A DNA stretch of 10,460 nt from Lachnospiraceae bacterium UBA3863. GTDB lineage: Bacteria; Bacillota; Clostridia; Lachnospirales; Lachnospiraceae. The position numbers and the translations under genes are program-made. The DNA is taken from contig DGGX01000046.1 in assembly GCA_002392385.1 (NCBI GenBank), positions 1 through 10,460 on the forward strand, read 5' to 3'. A model generated the notes under the pieces. It searched no databases and was not told where the DNA came from. It saw only the letters and a program-made list of their open reading frames with translations. Positions 1 through 7,613 of the stretch are shown here, in pieces; position 1 is the first letter of the stretch, and every line of letters begins with the position of its first letter.

Positions 1-1007
1 GCTGGGGCGACGCCTGCATCCTGGTCCCCTGGGCCCTCTACGAGGCCTACGGCGATCCCGCGATCCTGGAGGAGAACTATGACATGATGCGGCGGTGGCT
101 GGACTTCACGGCCCGCCGCGCCCAGAAGACCCGGCTTCACAACATGGGCAACCCGTGGAAGAAATATCTGGCGGACCAGGGCTTCCATTTCGGGGAGTGG
201 CTGGAGCCGGACGTCTCCTCCATGGATGTCATGAGGAAGACCATGATGTTCGGCGCGCCGGAGGTGGCGACGGCCTACTATTATCATTCCGCGGACCTGC
301 TGTCCCGGATCGCGGCCGTTCTCGGTCGGGAAGAGGACGCCCGCACCTATGCGGAGCTGGCGGCCAATGTGCGCAAAGCCTACCGGCACACCTGCACGAA
401 GAACGGGGAGATCCGGTCAGATCGGCAGGCGGAGTATGTCCGCCCCATCGCCTTCGGTCTTCTGGACCGGGAGGAGACGCAGAGAGCGGCCGCCCGGCTC
501 AATGACCTGGTCGTCCGCGGCGGCTATAAGCTCAACACCGGTTTTCTCTCGACCCCCATGCTGTGCGGGGTGCTGGCCGACAACGGCTGCACAGGAACAG
601 CCTATCGCCTGCTGCTGCAGGAGGAGAGCCCTTCCTGGCTCTACGCGGTGAAAAAGGGCGCCACCACGATCTGGGAGACCTGGGACGGGATCCGTGCGGA
701 CGGCACGGTCCACGATTCCTTCAACCACTATTCCTACGGCGCCATTTCCGGCTGGCTCCTGCGGGGCGTCTGCGGGATCCGTCTCGCGGCCGGCAGGCTC
801 CGGATCTGCCCGAAGCCGGACCGGTCCCTGGGATTCGCGGAGGGATGCTGGCAGTCGCCCGTCGGCAGGATCGCCGCGGCATGGTATTATGAGGATGACC
901 GGATCCGATTCCGGTTCACACTGCCCGTTCCGGCCGTGATCGAGCTGCCGGACGGAAGGACATACGAAGCTGACACAGGGGAGGTCGAAGATGAAGTATT
1001 ACTGTAA
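1..1007 (+). CDS. Alpha-L-rhamnosidase (GH78), C-terminal part; 5' end outside window
   Basis: Removes terminal alpha-L-rhamnose from plant glycans or glycosides (inverting GH78 enzyme). The reading frame is open from base 3, so the gene continues to the left and only about 334 C-terminal residues are visible. The visible part starts with WGDACILVPWALYEAYGD, a typical (alpha/alpha)6-barrel segment of GH78. It contains TTIWETWDG, whose Glu (about residue 225 of the fragment) aligns with the catalytic base region of the family. This is followed by FNHYSYGAISGWLLRGVCGI, another GH78 hallmark, and then a short C-terminal beta-sandwich ending EVEDEVLL. The acid-carrying motif and the N-terminal domains lie outside the window, so length and any signal peptide cannot be judged. 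The stop codon lies inside the next gene (17-bp overlap), which indicates an operon with translational coupling to the GH43 gene. The family call is secure; the exact substrate is not known. Confidence 0.93.
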   Translation, partial: WGDACILVPWALYEAYGDPAILEENYDMMRRWLDFTARRAQKTRLHNMGNPWKKYLADQGFHFGEWLEPDVSSMDVMRKTMMFGAPEVATAYYYHSADLLSRIAAVLGREEDARTYAELAANVRKAYRHTCTKNGEIRSDRQAEYVRPIAFGLLDREETQRAAARLNDLVVRGGYKLNTGFLSTPMLCGVLADNGCTGTAYRLLLQEESPSWLYAVKKGATTIWETWDGIRADGTVHDSFNHYSYGAISGWLLRGVCGIRLAAGRLRICPKPDRSLGFAEGCWQSPVGRIAAAWYYEDDRIRFRFTLPVPAVIELPDGRTYEADTGEVEDEVLL

Positions 1008-2799
1008 CCCCGTCAACATCAACTATCGCTATCAGTTCAACGCCGATCCGCGCCTGCACGGGAAGCTCCAGATCTGCAGGGAGGCGGCGGATCCGTCCAT
1101 GATCTGCTTTCAGGGACGCTACTATATCTTCGCTTCCATGACCCTGGGCGTCTGGGTCTCCGACGATCTGGTGCACTGGGACAACCACCGCCTGCCCGCG
1201 GACCTGCCCCTCTACGACTACGCGCCGGACGTGCGGGTGATCGGGGACTATGTCTGGCTCTGCGCCTCCAGCCGGGACCACGACTGCGACCGCTGGCGCA
1301 CCAAGGACATCCTGAACGGACCTTACGAGAAGGTGGAGGGCAACTTCCCCTTCTGGGACCCCAACCTTTTCGTCGACGACGACGGCCGGATCTATTTCTA
1401 CTGGGGCTGTTCCAACCAGACCCCCATCTACGGCGTGGAGCTGGATCCGGAGACCATGCTGCCCCTGGGCGAGAAGAAGGGCCTGATCGACGGCGATCCC
1501 TGGCGTTTCGGCTACGAGCGGATCGGGGAGAACAACACCACCCTGCCCGCCTCCGAGGCCATGATCGAGGCCAAATACCAGGCTTTTGTCAAGCGGCAGG
1601 GCGTGCCTGAGTCCCAGCTGCCTCCCCAGGTGCGGGGGCTGATCCGGGGCATGTTCTCGGACCGCCCCTATATCGAGGGCGCCTGGATGGACAAGTACGA
1701 GGGCCGCTACTATCTACAGTACGCCGCCCCGGGCACCCAGTACAACAGCTACTGCGACGCCGTGTACGTGGGCGACAGCCCGCTGGGCCCCTTCGAGCCG
1801 GCTCAAAACAACCCTTATTCCTATAAGCCGGGCGGTTTCCTCCCCGGCGCCGGCCACGGCTCCACCATGCAGGACCTGTCCGGCAGCTGGTGGCACACCG
1901 CCACCATGCGCATCTCGAAGAACCACGATTTCGAGCGCCGTGTGGGCATCTGGCCCGCCGGTTTCGACGCGGACGGCGAGCTCTTCTGCAACCAGCGCTA
2001 CGGCGACTGGCCCCTGGCCGTCTCCGAAGACGCAGGGGAGCAGGATCCCTGGCGCGGCCCTGCCTGGATGCTCCTGAGCGCGGGCAAAAAGGTGACCGCC
2101 TCCTCCGCCGCGGACGGCCACGGCCCCGAACTGGCGGCCGAGGAGAACGTGCAGACCTGGTGGCGCGCCCGGACCGCCGGCCGCGACGAGTGGCTGTGCC
2201 TGGACCTGGGCCAGGCCTATGACGTGCACGCGGTGCAGGTCAATTTCGCTGACGATGTCATCGACATCCCCTGCCCCGGCGAGATCCGCCCGGGCTCCCA
2301 GGCCCGCTATATTGAGGAAGCCCAGACACTGACCCGGTGGAAGCTGGAGGGCTCCGCGGACGGCGAGACCTGGACGGTCCTGGAGGACAAGACGGCGGCG
2401 GAGACCGACCTGTCCCACGACTTCCTGGTGTGGGAGCAGGGCATCTGCGTCCGCTACCTGCGTCTGAGCGGGATGGAAGTGCCCTACGGCCAGGCGCCCT
2501 GCGTCAGCGGCCTGCGGGTATTCGGCCGCGGCAACGGTGCAGCGCCTGCAGCGCCGGTCTTCTCGGCAGCAAGGACGGGAGATACGGATATGAAGGTGGA
2601 GATCGCGCCGCAGGCGGATGCCCTGGGATGGAACATCCTGTTCGGAAACAGCCCGGACAAACTGTACCACAGCGCCATGGTCTTCGCCCCGGGCAGCCAC
2701 AGGATCGGCGCCCTGATCAAAGACCGCGCATACTATGTACGGGTCGACGCTTTCAACGAGAACGGCATTGTGGAAGGCACCTGCGTGAAGCTGGCCTGA
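991..2799 (+). CDS. Glycoside hydrolase family 43 enzyme with C-terminal F5/8-type C domain and FnIII-like tail
   Basis: A five-bladed beta-propeller glycosidase of the beta-xylosidase / alpha-L-arabinofuranosidase type, 602 aa. The GH43 triad can be placed: general base D34 in AADPSM, pKa-modulating D123 in FWDPNLFVDDDG, and general acid E229 in YIEGAWM. H289 in GAGHGS is probably the conserved propeller-core His. The propeller spans about residues 25-345. Residues 365-512 look like an F5/8 type C (galactose-binding-like) domain: KVTASSAADG, WWRA, WLCLDLGQAYDVHAVQV, RYLRLSG. Residues 520-602 look like a fibronectin III-type module ending in YYVRVDAFNENG. No signal peptide is present, so it is probably cytoplasmic. 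The start is set by GGGGAGG at 978-984, 6 nt before ATG. It lies between a rhamnosidase and a GH1 gene, which suggests trimming of pentose side groups from rhamnose-rich oligosaccharides (inference). Subfamily and true substrate are uncertain. Confidence 0.9.
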   Translation: MKYYCNPVNINYRYQFNADPRLHGKLQICREAADPSMICFQGRYYIFASMTLGVWVSDDLVHWDNHRLPADLPLYDYAPDVRVIGDYVWLCASSRDHDCDRWRTKDILNGPYEKVEGNFPFWDPNLFVDDDGRIYFYWGCSNQTPIYGVELDPETMLPLGEKKGLIDGDPWRFGYERIGENNTTLPASEAMIEAKYQAFVKRQGVPESQLPPQVRGLIRGMFSDRPYIEGAWMDKYEGRYYLQYAAPGTQYNSYCDAVYVGDSPLGPFEPAQNNPYSYKPGGFLPGAGHGSTMQDLSGSWWHTATMRISKNHDFERRVGIWPAGFDADGELFCNQRYGDWPLAVSEDAGEQDPWRGPAWMLLSAGKKVTASSAADGHGPELAAEENVQTWWRARTAGRDEWLCLDLGQAYDVHAVQVNFADDVIDIPCPGEIRPGSQARYIEEAQTLTRWKLEGSADGETWTVLEDKTAAETDLSHDFLVWEQGICVRYLRLSGMEVPYGQAPCVSGLRVFGRGNGAAPAAPVFSAARTGDTDMKVEIAPQADALGWNILFGNSPDKLYHSAMVFAPGSHRIGALIKDRAYYVRVDAFNENGIVEGTCVKLA

Positions 2800-2821
2800 A
2801 ACAGGAGAGGAGAATGAGAGG

Positions 2822-4171
2822 ATGAGTCTGCCGAATGGATTTCTTGTAGGCGCGGCGACGGCCGCCCACCAGGTGGAAGGCAATAACATTCACAGCGATT
2901 ACTGGGCCCAGGAGCAGCTGCCCCACACCAGCTTCACGGAGCCCAGCGGGATCGCCTGCGACCACTACAACCGTTATGAGGAGGACATCCGTCTTATGGC
3001 GGAGGCCGGTTTGAATGCCTACCGCTTCTCCGTGGAGTGGGCCCGCATCGAGCCGGAAGAGGGGCATTATGATGAGGCGGAGATCGACCACTACCGCAAG
3101 GTCATCGCCTGCTGCAGGGCACACGGCGTGGAGCCCATCGTTACGTTGATGCACTTCACCAGCCCCGTCTGGCTGATCCGCAAGGGCGGCTGGGAAGCGG
3201 AGAGCACGGTGGCGGATTTTGCCCGCTACGCTTCCTACGTGACCGAACAGCTTGGTGAGGATCTTCACTATATCTGCACCATCAATGAAGCCAATATGGG
3301 CCTGCAGCTGGCCACCATCGCCAGGCGCTTCCGGCTGATGGCCGAGCAGGCCGCCAAGGCGCAGAAGGCGGGCAGTGCTTCCGCCGGTGCCGCATCCGGG
3401 GATGTCGGTGCCGCAGCGGCCAAAAAGGCCGAGGGTACCGTCCAGGTGGGCATGAACTTTGAGAAAATGATGGAGAACATGAAGTACGCGGCCATGGAGA
3501 ACGCCCAGGTCTTCGGGACGCCGCAGCCCCAGATCTTTGTCAACGCCCGGACACCGGAGGGAGACATACTGGTCATGCGCGCCCACCAGGCCGCCAAGGC
3601 CGCCATCAAGGCCGTCCGCCCGGACATCCGGGTCGGCATCACCCTGTCCCTGCACGATCTGCAGCCCCTGCCCGGCGGCGAGAAGTTCTCCGCAGACGCC
3701 TGGGAGGAGGAGTTCCTCCACTACCTTCCCTACATTGAAGGGGATGATTTCCTGGGTGTTCAGAACTATACCCGCACCCAGTACGGCCCCCAGGGCCAGC
3801 TTCCCTGCCCGGAAGGCGCGGAGCTCACCCAGATGGACTACGAGTTCTATCCCGAGGCTCTGGAGCATGTGATCCGCAAGGTCCGCGAGGTCTTTAAGAA
3901 CGACCTGATCGTCACCGAGAACGGCGTCGCTGTCGCGGATGACAGCCGCCGCGTCGAATTCATCCGCCGCGCCATGGCCGGCGTGGAGAACTGCATCGCC
4001 GACGGCATCCCGGTCAAGGGCTATATGTACTGGAGCCTCATGGACAACTTCGAGTGGCAGAAGGGCTTCAGCATGACCTTCGGCCTCATCGCCGTGGACC
4101 GCCGGACCATGGAGCGCACGCCCAAGGAGAGCCTGCGGGTGCTGGGGAATATTGCAAGGGAGATCGCCTGA
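2822..4171 (+). CDS. Glycoside hydrolase family 1 (beta-glucosidase/beta-glycosidase type)
   Basis: A retaining (beta/alpha)8-barrel beta-glycosidase, 449 aa, close to the usual GH1 length. It opens with the GH1 N-terminal signature NGFLVGAATAAHQVEGN (Q17 and H16 in the sugar subsite). It has HFTSP with H111, acid/base E156 in TINEAN (NEA rather than the common NEP), nucleophile E366 in IVTENGV, and the C-terminal YWSLMDNFEWQKGFSMTFGL with E411/W412 for glucose-type O4/O6 contacts. There is no signal peptide, so it is cytoplasmic. Between the acid/base and the next barrel helix (about 160-252) there is an extended insert with a low-complexity Ala/Lys/Gly run at about 175-205. The start is chosen because AGGAGAGG at 2803-2810 sits 11 nt upstream; an ATG at 2814 gives only Met-Arg-Gly and a stop. 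It follows the GH43 gene by 22 bp and is the last gene of the operon. Aglycone specificity cannot be read from the sequence. Confidence 0.93.
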   Translation: MSLPNGFLVGAATAAHQVEGNNIHSDYWAQEQLPHTSFTEPSGIACDHYNRYEEDIRLMAEAGLNAYRFSVEWARIEPEEGHYDEAEIDHYRKVIACCRAHGVEPIVTLMHFTSPVWLIRKGGWEAESTVADFARYASYVTEQLGEDLHYICTINEANMGLQLATIARRFRLMAEQAAKAQKAGSASAGAASGDVGAAAAKKAEGTVQVGMNFEKMMENMKYAAMENAQVFGTPQPQIFVNARTPEGDILVMRAHQAAKAAIKAVRPDIRVGITLSLHDLQPLPGGEKFSADAWEEEFLHYLPYIEGDDFLGVQNYTRTQYGPQGQLPCPEGAELTQMDYEFYPEALEHVIRKVREVFKNDLIVTENGVAVADDSRRVEFIRRAMAGVENCIADGIPVKGYMYWSLMDNFEWQKGFSMTFGLIAVDRRTMERTPKESLRVLGNIAREIA

Positions 4172-4183
4172 ACAGAGTATAAG

Positions 4184-4217
4184 GAAGGCGCCGGGCTGAA
4201 AACAGCCCGGCGCCTTT
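4184..4217. terminator. Bidirectional hairpin terminator between convergent operons
   Basis: A perfect 12-bp stem (4187-4198 with 4203-4214) closes an AAAA loop. It is extended by two A-T pairs and one G-T pair at the base, and ends in TTTA on the + strand. It lies 12 bases after the GH1 stop and 17 bases beyond the dehydratase stop on the other strand. The U-tract is short in both directions (TTTAGT on +, TTCCTTAT on -), so efficiency is a guess, but placement and stem strength support a shared terminator. Confidence 0.85.
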
Positions 4218-4234
4218 AGTGTATCTAATACTCG

Positions 4235-6013
4235 TCAGTCTTCGTAATCCAGCCACGCGCCCCGCATCGGGCTGACGGCGTGGTCGGAGAAGAGGCGGAG
4301 CGCGCCCCTCTTGTAGCGGCGGGGACGAGGCTCCCACTTCGCGCGCCTCTCGGCGAGGATCTGTTCGATCTCCTCGGGCGTCCTGCGCTCGCCGGCGACA
4401 CCGATGATGTTCAGCCTGCGGGCAAAGACGTCCAGCTCGATGAGGTCACCCTCCTCGACCAGGGCGATCGGTCCGCCATCCGCAGCTTCCGGGGAGCAGT
4501 GGCCGATGACGGGGCCGGTGGAGGCACCCGAGAAGCGGCCGTCCGTGATGAGGGCGATGGCCCGGCCCAGCTCCTTGTCGGAACTGATGGCTTCCGAGGT
4601 GTAGAACATCTCGGGCATGCCGCTGCCCTTGGGGCCTTCGTAGCGGATGAAGACGGCGTCGCCTTTCTCCACCTTGTGATGGAGCACGGCGTCCAGACAC
4701 TCCTCCTCGGAATCGAAGGGGCGGGCGCGCAGCACGGCCTTGTACATCTCCTTCGGGCAGGCGGTGTGCTTGATGACGGCACCTTCGGGGGCCAGGTTGC
4801 CCTTCAGGACGGCGATGGAACCCTCTGTGCCGATGGCCTTGTCGTAAGGGCGGATGATATCTTCGCGGGTGATGCCGTTCGCATACCCCTGACCAGCCAG
4901 GATGTCCGCGTACCGGTGATTGAAATCCTGCAGCCAGCGGTCGCACTTCTCATAGAAGCCGCTCGCTTTCAGGGCATCCAGGTTCTCGCCGAGCGTTTTG
5001 CCGGTGACGGTCATAACATCCAGGTGGAGGACATCGCGGATCTCCTCCATGATCGCCGGGACACCGCCTGCGTAGTAGAAGACCTCGGCCGGCCACTTGC
5101 CCGCGGGACGGATGTCCAGCAGATAGTGGGCGCCCCTGTGCAGCCTGTCAAAAGTGTCGCCGGTGATCTCGATCCCCAGCTCATGCGCGATGGCGGGCAG
5201 ATGCAGCAGGGTGTTGGTCGAACCGGAGATCGCGGCGTGGACCATGATCGCGTTCTCAAAACTCTCCATAGTGAGGAGAGAAGAGGGTTTCATCGTGTCG
5301 TCCCCGGCGATCTCCACGGCGCGTTTGCCGGAGCGATAGGCGTAGTCCAGAAGATCGGGGCTCGTCGCCGGCATCAGGGCCGACCCGGGGAGGGACAGAC
5401 CCAGGGCTTCCGCCATGATCTGCATGGTGGAAGCAGTCCCGATGAAGGAGCAGGCGCCGCAGGAAGGGCAGGCGTTGCACTTGGCCCAGTTCAGGCGGGC
5501 CTCGTCGATCTCGCCGCGCTCATACTGCGCGCTGTACATGCCCAGCTGCTCGAGCGTGAGCATCTCGGGGCCGGCGTTCATGGTGCCGCCCGCAACGAAC
5601 AGGGAGGGGATATCGACGCGGAGCATGCCCATGAGGTTGCCGGGGCAGCCCTTGTCGCAGCTGGCCAGGAAGACGCCCGCGTCAAAAGGCGTGGCATTGG
5701 CCTGGATCTCGATCATGTTGGCGATCATCTCCCGGCTGACCAGGGAATAGTTGATGCCGTCCGTGCCCTGGCTCTCGCCGTCGCACATATCCGTGGCAAA
5801 ATATCGGGCACCGTGACCGCCGGCGGCACTGACGCCTTCCCGCACTTTTTCGACCAGCTTGTCCAGGTGGCCGCTGCCGGGATGGGAGTCACCGAAGGTG
5901 CTCTCGATGAAGACCTGTGGTTTGGAGAGATCCTCAGGCTTCCAGCCGGTTCCGATCCGCAGGGGATCCAGTTCCGGCGCAAGTGTGCGCATTTTCTGAC
6001 TGATTAAGCTCAT
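4235..6013 (-). CDS. IlvD/Edd-family dehydratase, probable sugar-acid (aldonate) dehydratase
   Basis: Iron-sulfur dehydratase of 592 aa that would convert an aldonic acid (xylonate, arabonate or gluconate type) to its 2-keto-3-deoxy derivative. Visible family motifs are MCDGESQGTDG (C77, D78), SCDKGCPG (C119, K121 for cluster and Mg2+), the Cys-rich CNACPSCGACSF (third cluster ligand probably C188), GGSTN-like SGSTNTLLHLPAIAH, DVMTVTGKTL, NLAPEGAVIK and ALITDGRFSGAS, with catalytic Ser S495. The first Cys of [2Fe-2S] dehydratases (PCN) is replaced by PGSG at 45-48, as in E. coli IlvD, so a [4Fe-4S]-type cluster is inferred. The motifs resemble Edd and YjhG more than biosynthetic DHAD. AGGAGGT lies 6 nt upstream of the ATG. 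It is 38 bp after a GntP permease gene, in the same operon. A biosynthetic IlvD role is less likely given the permease and regulator beside it. The exact substrate is unknown. Confidence 0.88.
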   Translation of the reverse strand: MSLISQKMRTLAPELDPLRIGTGWKPEDLSKPQVFIESTFGDSHPGSGHLDKLVEKVREGVSAAGGHGARYFATDMCDGESQGTDGINYSLVSREMIANMIEIQANATPFDAGVFLASCDKGCPGNLMGMLRVDIPSLFVAGGTMNAGPEMLTLEQLGMYSAQYERGEIDEARLNWAKCNACPSCGACSFIGTASTMQIMAEALGLSLPGSALMPATSPDLLDYAYRSGKRAVEIAGDDTMKPSSLLTMESFENAIMVHAAISGSTNTLLHLPAIAHELGIEITGDTFDRLHRGAHYLLDIRPAGKWPAEVFYYAGGVPAIMEEIRDVLHLDVMTVTGKTLGENLDALKASGFYEKCDRWLQDFNHRYADILAGQGYANGITREDIIRPYDKAIGTEGSIAVLKGNLAPEGAVIKHTACPKEMYKAVLRARPFDSEEECLDAVLHHKVEKGDAVFIRYEGPKGSGMPEMFYTSEAISSDKELGRAIALITDGRFSGASTGPVIGHCSPEAADGGPIALVEEGDLIELDVFARRLNIIGVAGERRTPEEIEQILAERRAKWEPRPRRYKRGALRLFSDHAVSPMRGAWLDYED

Positions 6014-6051
6014 ATAATACCTCCTGAAGGTTTAGAGAGACCTTACAGTGC

Positions 6052-7401
6052 TCAGGCGAACATCGAGATGATCAGGGCTACGAGGAAGCCCACGCCGCCG
6101 ACCAGTGTCTCCATGATCGTCCAGGTCTTAAGGGTCGTCTTCTCGTCGAGACCGATCAGCGACTTGACCAGCCAGAAGCCGTAGTCATTAAAGTGGGAGC
6201 AGACGGTGGCGCCGCCGGCGACCGCAGCAGTGGTGCAGGCAAGATACAGCGGGGACAGGCCCTGGATGGCAGGCATGGCGGCGACGATACCGGCTGCCAT
6301 CGTCATGGCTACAGTGGCGGAACCCACGCAGACACGGACGAGGACGGCGATGATGAAAGCGAGGACGACGACCGGCAGATGCAGGGAACCGGTCACGTTG
6401 CCGATGATGTCGCCGATGCCGGAGTACTGCAGCATGTAGCGGAGGACGCCGCCGCAAGCGGTGACCAGAAGGATCAGGCCGGTGGGCTCGAGGGATTTGG
6501 TCATGACTTTCTCGAGCTCTTCCAGCGTGTAGCCGTTCTTAGTGCCCAGAAGGAACATGGCGACGATCGTTGCGATCAGCAGAGCGACAAAAGGCTCGCC
6601 GAAGAAGTTCAGAACGGGCATGGCGCCTGCCATGGAGGGGATGACGCCCGCGACGGATTTCAGGATGATCAGGGCCAGGGGGATCAGGATTATGCTGACG
6701 ATGGTGCTGAACTTGGGAAGCTTGGACTCGTCGATCTCCGGCTGGTTGTAGCTCTCAGGGACGCTGATCATATACTTGGTACCGACAAACTTGCCCCAGA
6801 TGGGACCTGCGACGACCATGGCAAAGAAACCGCAGAAGATACCGACAAGGATGACAAAACCGAGGTCGACGCCCAGCATGTTGGCCACGAGGACCGGACC
6901 GGGGGTCGGAGGGATGAAAGCGTGGCCGACTGCGAGACCTGCGAGGAGCGGGATCGCGTAGAAGAGGGTGGACTTCTTGGCTCTCTTGGCCAGGGAGAAG
7001 GCCAGCGGGATCAGGATGATCAGGCCTGCGTCAAAGAAGACCGGGATGGAGACGACCAGGCCGGTGAGACCCAGCGCCCAGGCGGCTTTCTCGTCGCCGA
7101 ACTTTTTGACCATGGTCACGGCAAGTGTCTGGGCACCTCCTGACAGTTCCAGGATCGCTCCGAACATGGAGCCCAGGCCGACCAGCAAGGCTATGCCTTT
7201 CAGTGTGTTTCCGATACCGTCATTGACGGCACCGATGATGTCCGCGACGGGCATGCCTGCGATCAGGCCGATCGAAAGGGCGCCGACCAGGATCGAGATC
7301 ATGGCGTGGACGTGGAACTTGATGATGAGCACCAGCAGGATGATCAGTCCGATGATCGCTGCCAGGGCCAGCCTTGTGGGATTCAGTGCAACAGCTTCCA
7401 T
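6052..7401 (-). CDS. GntP-family gluconate/sugar-acid permease
   Basis: An integral membrane H+ symporter for gluconate or related hydroxy acids, 449 aa from the start chosen here, the normal size for GntP/GntT. Long hydrophobic segments run through the whole protein (about 12 helices). Family-typical stretches include IKFHVHAMISILVGALSIGLIAGMP near the N-terminus, LVGLGSMFGAILELSGGAQ, VVSIPVFFDAGLIILIPL, GHAFIPPTPGPVLVA, LVRVCVGSATVAMTMAAGI and VCSHFNDYGFWLVKS, the last matching the SHVNDPGFWL motif of E. coli GntP members. An ATG at 7422 is in frame, but the Shine-Dalgarno GAGGAGG lies inside its first codons. That places the true start at the ATG at 7401, 8 nt after the GGAGG. It leads the operon with the dehydratase. 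It is probably controlled by the neighbouring FCD regulator through palindromes in its leader and upstream. Substrate within the aldonate class is not determined. Confidence 0.94.
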   Translation of the reverse strand: MEAVALNPTRLALAAIIGLIILLVLIIKFHVHAMISILVGALSIGLIAGMPVADIIGAVNDGIGNTLKGIALLVGLGSMFGAILELSGGAQTLAVTMVKKFGDEKAAWALGLTGLVVSIPVFFDAGLIILIPLAFSLAKRAKKSTLFYAIPLLAGLAVGHAFIPPTPGPVLVANMLGVDLGFVILVGIFCGFFAMVVAGPIWGKFVGTKYMISVPESYNQPEIDESKLPKFSTIVSIILIPLALIILKSVAGVIPSMAGAMPVLNFFGEPFVALLIATIVAMFLLGTKNGYTLEELEKVMTKSLEPTGLILLVTACGGVLRYMLQYSGIGDIIGNVTGSLHLPVVVLAFIIAVLVRVCVGSATVAMTMAAGIVAAMPAIQGLSPLYLACTTAAVAGGATVCSHFNDYGFWLVKSLIGLDEKTTLKTWTIMETLVGGVGFLVALIISMFA

Positions 7402-7424
7402 TGATAAAACCTCCTCATTCATGA

Positions 7425-7439
7425 TACATCCGTTTACAT
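7425..7439 (-). promoter_or_regulatory. cre-like site (candidate CcpA catabolite repression element) in the gntP leader
   Basis: Read on the minus strand the site is ATGTAAACGGATGTA. It matches the Gram-positive cre consensus WTGNAANCGNWNNCW at every fixed position except the penultimate one (T for C). It lies between the putative operator and the ribosome binding site, about 23-37 bases after the predicted transcription start. That is the usual roadblock position for CcpA repression. Short degenerate motifs occur by chance, so this is only suggestive. Confidence 0.45.
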
Positions 7440-7442
7440 CCG

Positions 7443-7459
7443 GAGTTGTATAACAACTC
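7443..7459. promoter_or_regulatory. Operator palindrome O1 for the FCD/GntR regulator (proximal)
   Basis: GAGTTGTATAACAACTC is a perfect 7-3-7 inverted repeat with the core TTGT-ATA-ACAA. This fits the FadR-subfamily pattern TNGTNNNACNA. It begins 10 bases downstream of the predicted -10 box of the gntP promoter, so bound protein would cover the first transcribed bases and repress. It shares layout and core with the palindrome at 7614-7630. The regulator encoded next door is the obvious partner (inference). Confidence 0.72.
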
Positions 7460-7469
7460 TGTCGATTTA

Positions 7470-7498
7470 ACTATAAAACCAGGCAAGACATCGGACAA
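7470..7498 (-). promoter_or_regulatory. Sigma-A-type promoter for the gntP-dehydratase operon
   Basis: On the minus strand TTGTCC (7493-7498, 4/6 to TTGACA) and TATAGT (7470-7475, 5/6 to TATAAT) are separated by exactly 17 bases. Transcription would start near 7462, giving a leader of about 60 nt before the ATG at 7401. The position directly upstream of the proximal operator supports it. The rest of the gap (7499-7613) is AT-rich but gives no better-spaced promoter. Confidence 0.62.
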
Positions 7499-7613
7499 GT
7501 TGTTTGGCGCCCGGATGACTTTTTCAGAAATACTGCCCAGAAAGAGGAGGATTATTGTATCATATATAGACGGTTTTTTATCAATAATACACAAAATTGG
7601 CGCGATCAGACGG

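Noticed and set aside
1714..2889. 391-residue ORF antisense to the GH43 gene
   Set aside because: Low-complexity Gly/Ala/Val/Arg-rich shadow that crosses the GH43 stop and GH1 start; the + strand genes are unambiguous.
4280..6007. 575-residue ORF antisense to the dehydratase
   Set aside because: The opposite strand encodes a full set of IlvD/Edd motifs; the antisense frame is open because of high GC at third positions and shows no domain.
7541..7600. Second promoter for gntP (TTGATA with TATGAT or TACAAT on the minus strand)
   Set aside because: Hexamers are good but the spacers are 14 or 19 bases, and the promoter at 7470-7498 has a perfect 17-base spacer next to the operator. It could still be a weak secondary start.
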